Shown here: positions 10,459 to 20,011 of the stretch, one piece after another
Layout: each line of letters begins with the position of its first letter
Position numbering within the stretch: position 1 is the first letter of the stretch
From: Methylophaga thalassica
GTDB taxonomy: Bacteria; Pseudomonadota; Gammaproteobacteria; Nitrosococcales; Methylophagaceae
Assembly: GCF_030159795.1 (NCBI RefSeq)
Contig: NZ_BSND01000003.1
Location: 744,001-808,000 of the forward strand
DNA length: 64,000 nucleotides
Direction of reading: 5' to 3'
Made by a program: the position numbers and the translations under genes
Notes under the pieces: model-generated
Seen by the model: the letters and a program-made list of their open reading frames with translations, nothing else
The model's database searches: none
Told to the model about the DNA's origin: nothing

Positions 10459-10866
10459 CTATGAGATAGGTGGATGATAAATAATTTGGACTACAGTACC
10501 ACTAGGGTCGTAACAGTAAAAACTTCTGGCACCATCTCTGTGAGTACGCGGTGGGTTTCGAATGCTCACATCATGTGCTGTTAAGAACTCGAACCAGTCG
10601 TCAACTTCTTCTATGGCTGGAATAATAAAACCAATATGATCCAATTTTTGTTGATGCGCTGGTGCAGCAGGTTCAGCTGCCTGATGTAGGGCAAGGTTGT
10701 CATTACCTGAAGTCAGATAGACATTCTGTTCATCCGGCCGCCACTCGACTTCCATCCCAAGTAATTCCGTATAGAAATGTTCACATGCAGCCAAATCATC
10801 AACAAAGAGGGCGACATGTCGCATGCCACCGGTTTTGCCTGGCCGTACTCGTTTTTTTACAGACAT
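10459..10866 (-). CDS. VOC (glyoxalase/bleomycin-resistance fold) protein
   Basis: A 135-residue protein with two beta-alpha-beta-beta-beta modules of the vicinal oxygen chelate superfamily. The first module starts at GGMRHVALFVDDL (about residues 13-25) and the second at KLDHIGFIIPAI; it ends with DPSGTVVQIIYHPP. The two His residues at the module starts are in metal-ligand positions, while the last strand has Gln where many dioxygenases have Glu. The substrate cannot be told. The gene lies 18 bp downstream of the OsmC gene and 3 bp upstream of ycgL. Confidence 0.8.
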   Translation of the reverse strand: MSVKKRVRPGKTGGMRHVALFVDDLAACEHFYTELLGMEVEWRPDEQNVYLTSGNDNLALHQAAEPAAPAHQQKLDHIGFIIPAIEEVDDWFEFLTAHDVSIRNPPRTHRDGARSFYCYDPSGTVVQIIYHPPIS

Positions 10867-10884
10867 CTGTTACTCTTTTCTTTA

Positions 10885-11304
10885 TTACTCGACTTCAATG
10901 ATTTCGTAATCATGCGTCACCGTTGCTGTCTTTGCCAACATAATGGTGGCTGAGCAATATTTCTCTGTCGACATTTTGATAGCACGCTCAACAAAATTCG
11001 CCTTTACGTTTTTACCGGTGATTTTGTAGTGAATATGAATATTAGTGTAAACCTTTGGCGCTTCTTCGCTTCTTTCGCCATTCGCCTCAATAACACAGTC
11101 GCGAATATCTTGTTGAGACTTCTTCAATATTTCGATGACATCAAAGGCTGTACACCCAGCCATACCCATCAGTAATAACTCCATCGGACGCATGCCGGTG
11201 CCATGTCCGCCTGCTTCTTCCGGGCCATCCATCACTACGGTATGACCTGTTCCTGACTCGCCGAGGAATAAAACATCTTCGACCCATTTCACTCGTGCTT
11301 TCAT
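10885..11304 (-). CDS. OsmC family protein (YhfA-like)
   Basis: A 139-residue protein of the OsmC/Ohr superfamily, whose active members reduce organic hydroperoxides through two cysteines. Both cysteines are present, in GMAGCTAFDV (about residue 51) and in EKYCSATIML (about residue 115), and a conserved Arg lies in GMRPMELLL. The pattern resembles YhfA more than OsmC or Ohr. As in E. coli, where yhfA lies beside crp, this gene is divergent from a CRP-family gene. It leads the leftward osmC-VOC-ycgL group. Confidence 0.87.
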   Translation of the reverse strand: MKARVKWVEDVLFLGESGTGHTVVMDGPEEAGGHGTGMRPMELLLMGMAGCTAFDVIEILKKSQQDIRDCVIEANGERSEEAPKVYTNIHIHYKITGKNVKANFVERAIKMSTEKYCSATIMLAKTATVTHDYEIIEVE

Positions 11305-11420
11305 TTAAATGTTTCCTAAAGTTGATAAGTCACTTTAAATTTGACATATTTATCAAATCGCTAAGGGATTATACCCGTTTATGCTGTATTATTGCCCGCT
11401 CACCCATTTTGGATATATAG
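11305..11420. promoter_or_regulatory. osmC-like / crp-like divergent control region
   Basis: This 116-bp divergent intergenic region holds an inverted repeat ATTTGA-N8-TCAAAT (11339-11344 and 11353-11358), with a TTGACA hexamer inside it at 11341-11346. The best -10-like hexamer for the rightward gene is TTATAC at 11369-11374, which leaves a long spacer, so the promoter assignment is uncertain. The inverted repeat could be an operator. Confidence 0.3.
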
Positions 11421-12107
11421 ATGGACTATCATAGACACAAGGCCATTGAGCAAGGATTAGCAGAGTTTTTTCGCTGCTGTCACACAAAAACCTATCCGGC
11501 GAAAAATATCATTGTTCGTCCTGGTGATCCTCCTCACACGCTTTATTACATCCGTGAAGGCTCTGTGAGTGTTTGTATGGAGAACGAAGAAGGCGAGGAG
11601 CTCATCGTCGCTTATCTGAACCAGGGTGATTTTATTGGTGAAATTGGTATGTTTTCCGATGTCGGTGAGCGTATGGTCACTGTCCGTGCCAGAACGGATG
11701 TCCGAACCGAAGAGATTTCGTATCAACAAATCATGAATCTCTCAAAGACTCAGTTAAAAGAGTGTTACCCAACACTGTTATTTACCATTGCAGAACAATT
11801 AGCGAAACGTTTGTTATCAACGACTCGCAAAGCCACCGATATGGCATTTCTTGATGTGGCAGGTAGAGTCGAGGCGGCTTTACATGAACTAGCGGCACAA
11901 CCAGATGCAATGCGTCATCCAGATGGCATGCAAATCAAGGTCACACGCCAGGAAATTAGCCGCATGGTTGGGTGTTCTCGAGAAATGGTTGGCCGTGTAC
12001 TAAAAGAGTTACAAGACAATGGCCTGTTATGGGCAAAAGGAAAGACGATGATCATCTATGATGAAGAACATCGTCATAAAAAACCTTTAGTAAAAAAGCT
12101 TGGCTAA
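11421..12107 (+). CDS. CRP/FNR superfamily regulator, Clp/Vfr-like
   Basis: A 228-residue regulator with an N-terminal cyclic-nucleotide-binding domain (about 10-125), a dimerisation helix, and a C-terminal winged helix whose recognition region [20 protein letters not shown] is nearly that of CRP and Clp. Compared with E. coli CRP, the pocket keeps Glu72 (in GEIGMF), Arg82 (in GERMVTV) and Thr127 (in [10 protein letters not shown]). Ser83 is replaced by Met and Ser128 by Thr. By recollection, segments such as [11 protein letters not shown] and [10 protein letters not shown] are closer to Xanthomonas Clp, which responds to cyclic di-GMP, than to CRP. The ligand is therefore uncertain. The 3' end overlaps the convergent trpC end by 21 bp. 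Confidence 0.85.
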   Translation: MDYHRHKAIEQGLAEFFRCCHTKTYPAKNIIVRPGDPPHTLYYIREGSVSVCMENEEGEELIVAYLNQGDFIGEIGMFSDVGERMVTVRARTDVRTEEISYQQIMNLSKTQLKECYPTLLFTIAEQLAKRLLSTTRKATDMAFLDVAGRVEAALHELAAQPDAMRHPDGMQIKVTRQEISRMVGCSREMVGRVLKELQDNGLLWAKGKTMIIYDEEHRHKKPLVKKLG

Positions 12108-12887
12108 TTCCGTCCCGGGATCATCTGCCCGCATAAAGGCTTCACCTACCAAGAAACCATTGACCTTATTGTCACGCATTAATTTGACGTCATCACGAGT
12201 ATGAATGCCGCTTTCGGTAATCACGATATGACCTTGGGGAATGCGTTGCAATAATGACAGGGTGGTGTCGAGCGAGGTTTCAAAAGTTCTTAGATCGCGA
12301 TTGTTGATACCAATCAAAGGTAGATTTAATACCAGAGCGCGTTCTAGCTCTTCGAGATCGTGTACTTCTACCAGTACATCCATACCTAGTTGAATCGCGA
12401 GCTGACTTAAACTTTCTAGTTGATTATCATCCAAAGCCGCGACAATTAACAGAATACAGTCAGCGCTTATCGCTCTTGCTTCAAATACCTGATAGGGATC
12501 GATAATAAAGTCTTTACGAATCACTGGCAGGGAGCAGGCATTACGTGCTTCTTGTAAATATACTTCATGACCCTGAAAAAAATCACGGTCGGTTAAGACG
12601 GACAAACAGGCGGCCCCACCTTTCTCGTAACTGACGGCAATGTCTTTAGGTATAAAGTTTTCTCTTATCAAACCTTTGCTCGGCGAGGCTTTTTTGATTT
12701 CTGCAATCACGGCCGGTTCGTTATTAAGCATTTTTTTGCTGATAGACTCAACAAAACCGCGAACGGGATTAGCTTGTTCAGCTAATTGCTGCATGATAGC
12801 TAACGGAATTTTAGCTGAGCGTTCAGCGACTTCCTGCTGTTTGCGTTGTAGGATATTGAGCAAAATATCAGGTGTATTTTCAGACAT
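12087..12887 (-). CDS. trpC: Indole-3-glycerol-phosphate synthase
   Basis: TrpC closes the indole ring of tryptophan, converting carboxyphenylamino-deoxyribulose phosphate to indole-3-glycerol phosphate. The protein is a single TIM barrel with [35 protein letters not shown] and [13 protein letters not shown], which carry the catalytic Lys and Glu residues. I chose the ATG at 12887 (266 residues, beginning [13 protein letters not shown]), which lies just after the trpD stop and matches the usual family start. An in-frame ATG at 12920 inside trpD would add 11 residues. Neither has a clear ribosome-binding site, so coupling to trpD is likely. It is monofunctional, not fused to trpF. Confidence 0.95.
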   Translation of the reverse strand: MSENTPDILLNILQRKQQEVAERSAKIPLAIMQQLAEQANPVRGFVESISKKMLNNEPAVIAEIKKASPSKGLIRENFIPKDIAVSYEKGGAACLSVLTDRDFFQGHEVYLQEARNACSLPVIRKDFIIDPYQVFEARAISADCILLIVAALDDNQLESLSQLAIQLGMDVLVEVHDLEELERALVLNLPLIGINNRDLRTFETSLDTTLSLLQRIPQGHIVITESGIHTRDDVKLMRDNKVNGFLVGEAFMRADDPGTELAKLFY

Positions 12888-12891
12888 AGTA

Positions 12892-13905
12892 TTAAGTTCG
12901 GCTTGTAACAATAAGGGCATTTAATTTTTGAGTAGCGGCACCCGAGTCGATAAGCTCTGCTGCCATAGCAATTCCTTCTGCGAGTGAAACAGTGATATCA
13001 GCTGCATAAATTGCTGCACCAGCATTTAACACAACAATATCACGCGCAGGACCGGGTTTGCCGTCGAAGACTTCTTTGATCAGCGATAGGCTATCCTGTG
13101 CATTGCTGACCGTTAAGGTTTCAATCGTATTCTGTTGAAGACCAAAATCTTCCGGTTTAATCGTGTAGGTCGTCACTTTACCCTCTTTGAGCTCAGCGAC
13201 ATGGGTTTCAGCACCGATACTGATTTCATCAAGACCATCTTCAGCATGAACCACTAAAACATGTTGGCTGCCGAGTTTTTGTAACACTTCAGCCATCGGT
13301 TTTACCCATTTTTTATCAAACACACCTAAGACCTGATGAGCGGCTTGAGCAGGGTTGGTGAGCGGGCCAAGTAGGTTAAAGATAGTTCTGACACCCATCT
13401 CACGACGCGGTCCAATCGCATGTTTCATGGCGCCATGATGTTTTTGAGCAAACATAAAACCGACACCTACTGTTTCGATACAGTGTTTTACCTGTTCCGG
13501 ACTAAGCTCTAAGTTAACGCCAGCGGCTTCAAGCACATCGGCACTACCCGAACTACTACTGATGGAACGGTTTCCATGTTTGGCCACCTGACAACCCGCT
13601 GCTGCAGCAACAAAGGCACTAGCTGTAGAAACATTAAAGGTACTGGCACCATCACCACCGGTACCGCAGGTATCAACAACATGTTTGCCCTTGATATGAA
13701 CAGGGGTCGCCAGACTTCGCATCACTTCGGCCGCTGCTGCAATTTCTGTGACCGTTTCACCTTTCATTTGCAGACCAATTAAAAAACCACCAATTTGTGC
13801 TGGTGTGGCATTACCGGTCATGATTTGATTCATGACGTCAGTCATTTGGTCGTGGCTAAAATCTTGGCGCAGGATGAGCTGCTTGATCGCTGCCTGTATA
13901 TCCAT
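12892..13905 (-). CDS. trpD: Anthranilate phosphoribosyltransferase
   Basis: TrpD transfers the phosphoribosyl group of PRPP to anthranilate in tryptophan synthesis. The 337-residue protein has the PRPP-binding [17 protein letters not shown] (about residues 79-95) and the [18 protein letters not shown] segment. Length is normal for the unfused enzyme. It lies 9 bp downstream of trpG and 4 bp upstream of the chosen trpC start in the trpEGDC block. Confidence 0.97.
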   Translation of the reverse strand: MDIQAAIKQLILRQDFSHDQMTDVMNQIMTGNATPAQIGGFLIGLQMKGETVTEIAAAAEVMRSLATPVHIKGKHVVDTCGTGGDGASTFNVSTASAFVAAAAGCQVAKHGNRSISSSSGSADVLEAAGVNLELSPEQVKHCIETVGVGFMFAQKHHGAMKHAIGPRREMGVRTIFNLLGPLTNPAQAAHQVLGVFDKKWVKPMAEVLQKLGSQHVLVVHAEDGLDEISIGAETHVAELKEGKVTTYTIKPEDFGLQQNTIETLTVSNAQDSLSLIKEVFDGKPGPARDIVVLNAGAAIYAADITVSLAEGIAMAAELIDSGAATQKLNALIVTSRT

Positions 13906-13914
13906 GAAAGGCCC

Positions 13915-14493
13915 TTATCTTTGCAGAAAGTTATTCAGTAATTCGTGACCTTGTTCGGTCAGAATAGATTCTGGATGAAATTGCACACCTTCTATTGGCA
14001 GCGTTTTATGTTCAATGCCCATGATTTCATCCAGCTCACCATCTTCCGTTTGGGTCCAGGCGGTAATATTGAAACAATCCGGCAAGTTATATTTGCTCAC
14101 AACCAAGGAGTGATAACGTGTGGCTTCTAAAGGGTTATTCAGGCCTTTAAATACACTCGTATTGTTGTGATACACCTTAGACGTTTTCCCATGCATTATT
14201 TGGCTGGCATGAATCACTTCACCACCAAACACCTGTCCAATGGCTTGATGACCCAAGCAGACACCCAGCATTGGTTTTTTGCCGGCGAAATGCTTGATAA
14301 CTTCCATGGATATACCAGCTTCATTTGGTGTACATGGACCTGGTGATAGAACAATTTTGTCAGGGTTCATTGCTTCAATGTCAGCAATGGTAATTTTATC
14401 GTTACGATGAACGGCGACGTCTTCCCCGAGCTCAGCAAAATATTGCACCAGGTTGTAGGTAAAAGAGTCATAATTATCAATCATTAACAGCAT
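13915..14493 (-). CDS. trpG: Anthranilate synthase glutamine amidotransferase subunit
   Basis: TrpG supplies ammonia from glutamine to TrpE for anthranilate synthesis and may also serve PabB in folate synthesis. The 192-residue protein has the class I amidotransferase triad: Cys in [13 protein letters not shown] (about residue 79) and His and Glu in [10 protein letters not shown] near the C terminus. The oxyanion motif is [12 protein letters not shown]. It is encoded alone, not fused to trpD or trpE, and is 15 bp downstream of trpE. Confidence 0.97.
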   Translation of the reverse strand: MLLMIDNYDSFTYNLVQYFAELGEDVAVHRNDKITIADIEAMNPDKIVLSPGPCTPNEAGISMEVIKHFAGKKPMLGVCLGHQAIGQVFGGEVIHASQIMHGKTSKVYHNNTSVFKGLNNPLEATRYHSLVVSKYNLPDCFNITAWTQTEDGELDEIMGIEHKTLPIEGVQFHPESILTEQGHELLNNFLQR

Positions 14494-14508
14494 GTATCTA
14501 GTCCTAGG

Positions 14509-16005
14509 TTAGCTTTCTGCATGAGGATTGGCTTCCAATCCTGCTTCCGCCATGGCAACAGCACGAAAGATCGCGCGGGCCTTATTCATCGTTTCTTTCC
14601 ATTCCATTTCCGGCACGGAGTCATAAACAATACCGGCACCCGCCTGGATATGCAGCAGATCATTTTTTATAACTGCTGTGCGTATGGCTATGGCCGTATC
14701 CATATTGCCAGACCAAGATAAATAGCCAACTGCACCAGCATAAACGCCGCGTTTGACCGGTTCTAATTCGTCGATAATTTCCATTGCACGTACTTTAGGA
14801 GCACCACTCACTGTGCCAGCGGGGAAGGTCGCTCTTAAAGCGTCAATGGCTGACATATTGTCTACCACTTGACCGGTGACATTAGACACAATGTGCATGA
14901 CATGAGAATAGCGCTCAATGACCATTTTATCGGTGAGTTCAACTGTACCGGTTTTACTGACTCTGCCAACATCATTACGACCGAGGTCAATCAACATCAA
15001 GTGCTCAGCAAGCTCTTTAGGATCTGATAATAAATCCTGCTCTAAGGCAATGTCTTCTTCTTCGTTTTTACCACGAGGACGGGTGCCGGCAATCGGACGA
15101 ACAGTGACTTCCTGATCTTCCATGCGAACCAAAATCTCAGGTGATGAACCCACCACAAAAAACTCACCAAGATTCAAGTAGTACATATAAGGTGAAGGGT
15201 TAAGGGTTCTTAAGGCTCGGTATAAATCAATCGGAGGCGCACTGTAAGGAATGGTCAGGCGCTGAGACAACACCACTTGCATGATATCGCCGTCATTAAT
15301 GTATTGTTTTGCCTTTTCGACAGCATCAGTAAAGCCTTTCTCAGTAAAGCCAGACTGAAAGTCTTCTTCATTGACTTGTTTATGGGCTTTATTCTGATGG
15401 AAGTCCATCGCTGTCTGACGCAACGTTTGTGTTAACTCGTCCAGACGTTGTTGTGCCTGACGGTAGGCATTTTCTGTATTTGGGTCTGCGTGAACAATCA
15501 AATGCAATCGACCACTTAGATTGTCAAACACGACTAACTCGTCTGACACCATTAAGAGAATATCTGGACATTCGAGCGGATCGGAGTCCGGTGCATTACC
15601 TAGTCGTGATTCAACATAACGTACAGTGTCATAGCCAAAATAACCGACAAGACCACCATTAAATTTGGGTAATGAATCGATTTCTGCAACACGATAGCGT
15701 GTCTGGAATTGTTCTATCCATGCCAGAGGATCGTCGGCTTGTGCTGTTTCAACAACTTGCCCATCCAGTTCCACCACAATGTCTTTATCATGAACGCGAA
15801 CAATTGTGTGGCAAGGTAAGCCAATCATCGAGTAACGACCCCATTTTTCACCACCCTGAACAGATTCAAACAGGTAGGAATAGGGCGCATCAGCCAATTT
15901 GAGATAAGCACTTAATGGTGTATCTAAGTCTGCTAAAACTTCCCTTGATAAGGGGATGCGGTTGTAGCCTTCTGTGGCAAGTTGATCAAATTCTGACTGT
16001 TTCAT
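14509..16005 (-). CDS. trpE: Anthranilate synthase component I
   Basis: TrpE makes anthranilate from chorismate, the committed step to tryptophan. The 498-residue protein has the chorismate-binding motifs [28 protein letters not shown] and [19 protein letters not shown]. Near the N terminus, [20 protein letters not shown] contains the LxES element that binds tryptophan in feedback-inhibited enzymes, so feedback control is likely. It is 9 bp downstream of gph. I did not see a Trp-rich leader peptide between gph and trpE. Confidence 0.97.
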   Translation of the reverse strand: MKQSEFDQLATEGYNRIPLSREVLADLDTPLSAYLKLADAPYSYLFESVQGGEKWGRYSMIGLPCHTIVRVHDKDIVVELDGQVVETAQADDPLAWIEQFQTRYRVAEIDSLPKFNGGLVGYFGYDTVRYVESRLGNAPDSDPLECPDILLMVSDELVVFDNLSGRLHLIVHADPNTENAYRQAQQRLDELTQTLRQTAMDFHQNKAHKQVNEEDFQSGFTEKGFTDAVEKAKQYINDGDIMQVVLSQRLTIPYSAPPIDLYRALRTLNPSPYMYYLNLGEFFVVGSSPEILVRMEDQEVTVRPIAGTRPRGKNEEEDIALEQDLLSDPKELAEHLMLIDLGRNDVGRVSKTGTVELTDKMVIERYSHVMHIVSNVTGQVVDNMSAIDALRATFPAGTVSGAPKVRAMEIIDELEPVKRGVYAGAVGYLSWSGNMDTAIAIRTAVIKNDLLHIQAGAGIVYDSVPEMEWKETMNKARAIFRAVAMAEAGLEANPHAES

Positions 16006-16014
16006 TGCTTCTTT

Positions 16015-16683
16015 CTAAAATAAGCTTTCCAGCTCTGCAAAAGTATCTATTACGGTATTGGGTGCAGCTGCAGAAATTGGCTGACCGTGATTGTAACCGT
16101 AGCTCACGCATATAATGGCAAGTCCAGCAGCTCTAGCTGCTTTTACGTCATTGACGGAGTCGCCGATCATTAATGCCTTTTCGGAGGTAATCCGAAAGTA
16201 ATCAACACCATACAGTAATGGTGCCGGATGTGGTTTTTTATGTGGCGTTGTATCACCACTCACCACAAGGTCAAAATAATCTTTCAGACCAAGCTTTTCA
16301 AGCAAAGGCAGAGTAAACGTTTCATCCTTGTTAGTGACACAAGCTAGTTTAATCTGCTTCTTTTTAAGCCAGGACAGTCCTGTGAATACATCTGGGTAAA
16401 CCTGACTGCTTTCACAGGGGAACTGCTGATAATAATCTAAGAATAGAGGCAATGCTTTTTGCAGTAATGCTGTTTCTGCTTTTTGTTGCATTTCGCCTGT
16501 TAGTGCTCGTTCAATAAGTCGGGGAATGCCATTACCTACCCAACTTCTGACGTCAGCTTCGCTTGCTTTTGCCAATCCTAGACTGCTGAGCATGTGATTG
16601 GTTGCACAAGTTAGATCTGGCACGCTGTCAACCAGCGTGCCATCAAGGTCAATAAAAACAACCTCAGGTAAATCTAACTTCAT
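16015..16683 (-). CDS. gph: Phosphoglycolate phosphatase
   Basis: Gph is a HAD-superfamily phosphatase that removes 2-phosphoglycolate, formed by DNA repair or by oxygenase side reactions. The 222-residue protein has HAD motif I FIDLDGTLVDSVPDL (about residues 10-24, with the nucleophile Asp), motif II ACVTNK, the motif III Lys in PHKKPHPAPL and motif IV MIGDSVNDVKAA. It lies between rpe and trpE, the same rpe-gph-trpE order as in Pseudomonas. The pairing with rpe is common, although E. coli places these genes in the dam region. Confidence 0.92.
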   Translation of the reverse strand: MKLDLPEVVFIDLDGTLVDSVPDLTCATNHMLSSLGLAKASEADVRSWVGNGIPRLIERALTGEMQQKAETALLQKALPLFLDYYQQFPCESSQVYPDVFTGLSWLKKKQIKLACVTNKDETFTLPLLEKLGLKDYFDLVVSGDTTPHKKPHPAPLLYGVDYFRITSEKALMIGDSVNDVKAARAAGLAIICVSYGYNHGQPISAAAPNTVIDTFAELESLF

Positions 16684-16690
16684 TGAGCGA

Positions 16691-17383
16691 TTAAACGTTT
16701 GCTTTAGCTAATTCCTCACGCAGCGCAGCAATCACTGTTTCATAGCGGTTAGGATCACTATCTTTTGCTGCACCAAATACAGCAGAACCAGCCACAAAGG
16801 TACGCGCACCTGCTTCAGCGATTTCACGGATGTTATTGACGTTAACGCCACCATCGATTTCTAAATCAATGTCGTAACCACTTTCATCAATCATTTTGCG
16901 TGCTTGACGTAGTTTTTCCAGCGTATGAGGAATGAATTTCTGACCGCCAAAGCCAGGGTTAACTGACATCAGCAGAATACGATCTACTTTATCTAAAACG
17001 TGTTCAGCTAGAGAAAGTGGTGTGGCTGGATTAAATACTAAACCGGTTTTACAACCTTCGGCTTTCACTAATTGCAGACTACGGTCAATATGTTCTGAGG
17101 CTTCTGGATGGAAAGTAATAAATGTTGCGCCAGCTTGAGCAAAGTCAGGGATGATGCGATCAACGGGTTTGACCATTAAATGCACGTCAATTTCATGGGT
17201 GACACCATGTTTGCGCAGTGCATCACATACCAATGGACCAATTGTCAGGTTCGGTACATAGTGGTTATCCATTACGTCAAAGTGCACAATATCCGCACCT
17301 GAAGCAAGAACGTTATCTACTTCTTCACCCAAACGAGCAAAGTCTGCAGACAGGATTGAAGGGGCAATTTTGAATTCAGCCAT
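16691..17383 (-). CDS. rpe: Ribulose-phosphate 3-epimerase
   Basis: Interconverts ribulose 5-phosphate and xylulose 5-phosphate in the pentose phosphate route. The 230-residue TIM barrel carries the family motifs [47 protein letters not shown] and LEIDGGVN, with the His/Asp metal and acid-base residues. It is the first gene of the leftward rpe-gph-trpEGDC group, 7 bp upstream of gph. A GAGAGAC sequence lies upstream of the ATG. Confidence 0.97.
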   Translation of the reverse strand: MAEFKIAPSILSADFARLGEEVDNVLASGADIVHFDVMDNHYVPNLTIGPLVCDALRKHGVTHEIDVHLMVKPVDRIIPDFAQAGATFITFHPEASEHIDRSLQLVKAEGCKTGLVFNPATPLSLAEHVLDKVDRILLMSVNPGFGGQKFIPHTLEKLRQARKMIDESGYDIDLEIDGGVNVNNIREIAEAGARTFVAGSAVFGAAKDSDPNRYETVIAALREELAKANV

Positions 17384-17508
17384 GATTGTCTCTCTTAAAA
17401 TCGAATAATAAAAACGTGATGTAAACCTGATACTTTACCGTATCGGCTTTCTTTTTTCAGCTTTTGAAATCAATAGGCTGAGATTATACTGGACCTGAAA
17501 ATAATGAG

Positions 17509-18510
17509 ATGGAGTTAGACTTGCGAAAACGGTTGAAATTTATCGCTTTGTTGTTAATGACAGTTTATCTGGCTCACGCCCAAGCTGCTGATGAAACAGA
17601 AACCCCTGCCGGGGCTGATAATAATGAGACGGTCGCCGAAGAAAATTCACCGATTATGTTACGTGAGCAGGGTAATGTGGAAGGCTATGTTGCGCTGACC
17701 GTCAGTGAGCAATCGATAGATGCCACATACATGCCGGATAGTCTGGGTAAATCAGCAGGGAAAGTATTGATTCTGCACGGACGTGGTCAGGATATCGATA
17801 GCGATGGCATTGTTCGCACCCTCAGGATGGGCTTAAGCAAAGCTGGCTGGTCAACCATGACAGTCGCTTTACACTATGAACTCACTCCTAATCTGTACCT
17901 CGCAACATCGAATTCAGAAAAAACAACTGACACTGATGCTGCTAATACGAGTTCTGACGATAGCGATGATGCAGAGCAGCCAGCAGCGGCAGAAACTGAA
18001 ACAGCAACAGAACAGAGTGAGGAGCCGACAGAGGCAGCAGCAGACGACGCAGAGAACCAAACTGCTGAAGGTGATGGTGAACAATCAGACACTGAGAACA
18101 CACCTTATATAGTCAGTAATGAAGCACGCATTGCTGCAGCTATGAGTTATCTGGCAGAAAAACAGGATGGACCGACGGCCATTATTGGGTTTGGTGAAGC
18201 AGCCAATCTGGCAAATGAGAGTTTTTCAATGGCAAGCGGTGAGGTAGGCATCGTGTGGATTAATACGGATATTGAGTTGACTGAACCACCTAAAGTAAAA
18301 GTAATACTCGATCTGATAGCTGAGAGACCATTACAAACAGATATAAAAGCGGTTCAACGCAAAGCGAATATGAGAAAAGCCAATGTGAACAATTATGAAC
18401 AACGAAAAATCATCACGATCAGTCCCAGCTTCTATGGCGCTGAAGCCAATGTTCTTGGCATCGTTCGTGGTTGGCTACACAAACACTTTATCGCCGAGGA
18501 TGATGCTTAA
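17509..18510 (+). CDS. DUF3530 family secreted alpha/beta-hydrolase-like protein
   Basis: This 333-residue protein starts with a signal peptide (about residues 1-26, cut after AHAQA). A hydrolase-like core follows: KVLILHGRGQDIDSDG at about residue 84, and later AIIGFGEAANLANE in the nucleophile-elbow position. The elbow has no Ser-containing GxSxG (it reads GFGEA), so it may be catalytically inactive; DUF3530 members often look like this. Between about residues 134 and 197 there is a very acidic, Ser/Thr/Ala/Glu-rich low-complexity stretch with almost no hydrophobic residues, probably a disordered insert. The stop codon overlaps the next start (TAATG), so the two genes are coupled. Confidence 0.75.
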   Translation: MELDLRKRLKFIALLLMTVYLAHAQAADETETPAGADNNETVAEENSPIMLREQGNVEGYVALTVSEQSIDATYMPDSLGKSAGKVLILHGRGQDIDSDGIVRTLRMGLSKAGWSTMTVALHYELTPNLYLATSNSEKTTDTDAANTSSDDSDDAEQPAAAETETATEQSEEPTEAAADDAENQTAEGDGEQSDTENTPYIVSNEARIAAAMSYLAEKQDGPTAIIGFGEAANLANESFSMASGEVGIVWINTDIELTEPPKVKVILDLIAERPLQTDIKAVQRKANMRKANVNNYEQRKIITISPSFYGAEANVLGIVRGWLHKHFIAEDDA

Positions 18511-19319
18511 TGCGCATTTATGGTGATGGCAGTCTCATCCATCAAGCCGTATCTGATGATGGTTTAATTGAGGTGGTAGACAGTGGCAATATCCGCTCCT
18601 TGCATTTTGGGACTTTTCCCAGACAGAGTTCAATGCGGCTTAATCAGCCGCACTATCTGGAGCTGAGTTACACACAAGCAATGATGGGGTGTTTGTTACT
18701 GAATCCCAATCCTCAACGAGTCTTAGTTATCGGGCTGGGTGGCGGTTCATTGGTCAAGTTTCTATTGCACCATTTCCCTGATTGTTATGTCGATGTCGTG
18801 GAATATCGTCGCGACGTTGTGGATGTGGCACAGTCTTTTTTCCAGGTTCCGATTGATAACCCCAACTTAAATATCAACCTTGGTGATGGTTATCTTTATG
18901 TCAATCAATGTTTTTATCAAACGGATTTTAGCTATGATCTGATTCTGGTTGATGCCTATGATCAAAATGGCATGGCAGCCAGTGTTGGCGTTCAGGCTTT
19001 TTTTGATGCCTGTTCAGGCATTCTGACAGACAATGGTGTGTTAAGTATTAATCTGTGGGGAAGTGAACGTGCCTTGTTTAACTCAACCATGGAAAGAATT
19101 AATGAGAGCTTTCAACAGCGTGCTATGATTCTGCCGGTTGAGAATAAGGGCAATGTCATTGCTTTAGCCACCAAGTTTAATGTGGAAAATGCGTATCTGA
19201 AAAAATTGCGCCAGCAAGTCAATAGTTTAGAAATGGTGTATCAAATTAACTTACCACGATCATTACAAAATCTCATCAGACAAAACCGAAACTTTATTCA
19301 TCGTTTATTCGCGATTTAA
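18510..19319 (+). CDS. Spermidine-synthase-like methyltransferase-fold protein
   Basis: A 269-residue protein with the Rossmann fold of the polyamine synthase family: VLVIGLGGGSLVKFLLHHF (about residues 70-88), VDVVEYRRDVVDVA, LGDGYLYV and YDLILVDAYDQNG. The short N-terminal beta domain is present in reduced form. The GGGDG motif of true spermidine synthases is GLGGGS here, and the second acidic elements differ, so aminopropyl transfer is uncertain. These stand-alone homologues are often annotated only as spermidine synthase family. The start overlaps the stop of the DUF3530 gene by 1 bp. Confidence 0.75.
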   Translation: MRIYGDGSLIHQAVSDDGLIEVVDSGNIRSLHFGTFPRQSSMRLNQPHYLELSYTQAMMGCLLLNPNPQRVLVIGLGGGSLVKFLLHHFPDCYVDVVEYRRDVVDVAQSFFQVPIDNPNLNINLGDGYLYVNQCFYQTDFSYDLILVDAYDQNGMAASVGVQAFFDACSGILTDNGVLSINLWGSERALFNSTMERINESFQQRAMILPVENKGNVIALATKFNVENAYLKKLRQQVNSLEMVYQINLPRSLQNLIRQNRNFIHRLFAI

Positions 19320-19373
19320 TATTGGCTTTGTGTGAGAGGGGTTATCAGTCAGTCATTAGCGTATAGAGGTTTC

Positions 19374-19931
19374 ATGAACAAGTGGGTTTTGCCGGTATTG
19401 TTGACTCTGTTTTTATATCAACAAGTGAGCTGGGCTGATGATGCATACAAGATTGTGATTAAACGATCTGAAAACAAATTACTGATTGAAAAAAACGATA
19501 AAGTCATTCGTTCATATCATGCCGCAATAGGTAGTGGTGGCAGAAAAGCAAAACAGATGGAAGGCGATCGGCGCACGCCAATGGGTATTTATCATATCGT
19601 TGATATTAAAGACAGTGACCGATTCCATTTGTTTTTACAACTTGACTATCCCAGTGTCAGGGATGCGATCAATGGTTTGAAAGCCGGACATATTAAAAAA
19701 TCGCAATATCGCAGAATTCTTGATGCGCATATTTTTGGTGGTATTCCGCCACAAAATACTGCGCTCGGTGGTGTGATCGGTATTCATGGCATTGGTGTTG
19801 AAACCAAAGACAAACTTGAGATTCATCAGATGGCGAACTGGACTCAAGGCTGTATTGCGCTCAGAAATAAAGAAATTGATGAGATATTGAAGTTTGTCGG
19901 CGTGGGCACAGAAGTCAAAATCATGGAATAA
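19374..19931 (+). CDS. L,D-transpeptidase family protein (YkuD domain)
   Basis: Probably an exported enzyme acting on peptidoglycan through a catalytic Cys. From the chosen ATG the product has 185 residues with a signal peptide (MNKWVLPVLLTLFLYQQVSWA). The catalytic region is GIHGIG followed by NWTQGCIALRN, where Thr replaces the usual Ser two residues before the Gly-Cys pair; His and Cys are intact. An upstream GTG at 19332 would add 14 residues, but a GAGG sequence sits at good distance before 19374 and the signal peptide begins there. Confidence 0.82.
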   Translation: MNKWVLPVLLTLFLYQQVSWADDAYKIVIKRSENKLLIEKNDKVIRSYHAAIGSGGRKAKQMEGDRRTPMGIYHIVDIKDSDRFHLFLQLDYPSVRDAINGLKAGHIKKSQYRRILDAHIFGGIPPQNTALGGVIGIHGIGVETKDKLEIHQMANWTQGCIALRNKEIDEILKFVGVGTEVKIME

Positions 19932-20011
19932 AACCTGATTAAAATTGTCGGATATGCATCTGAATTTGCTAGAATATCAACGTTTATCGCTTTTATTCTT
20001 CTGGGGTCCAC

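Noticed and set aside
14493-17383. Trp-rich leader peptide or attenuator in the rpe-gph-trp block
   Set aside because: The gaps between genes are 7-15 bp, too short for an attenuator; none was seen.
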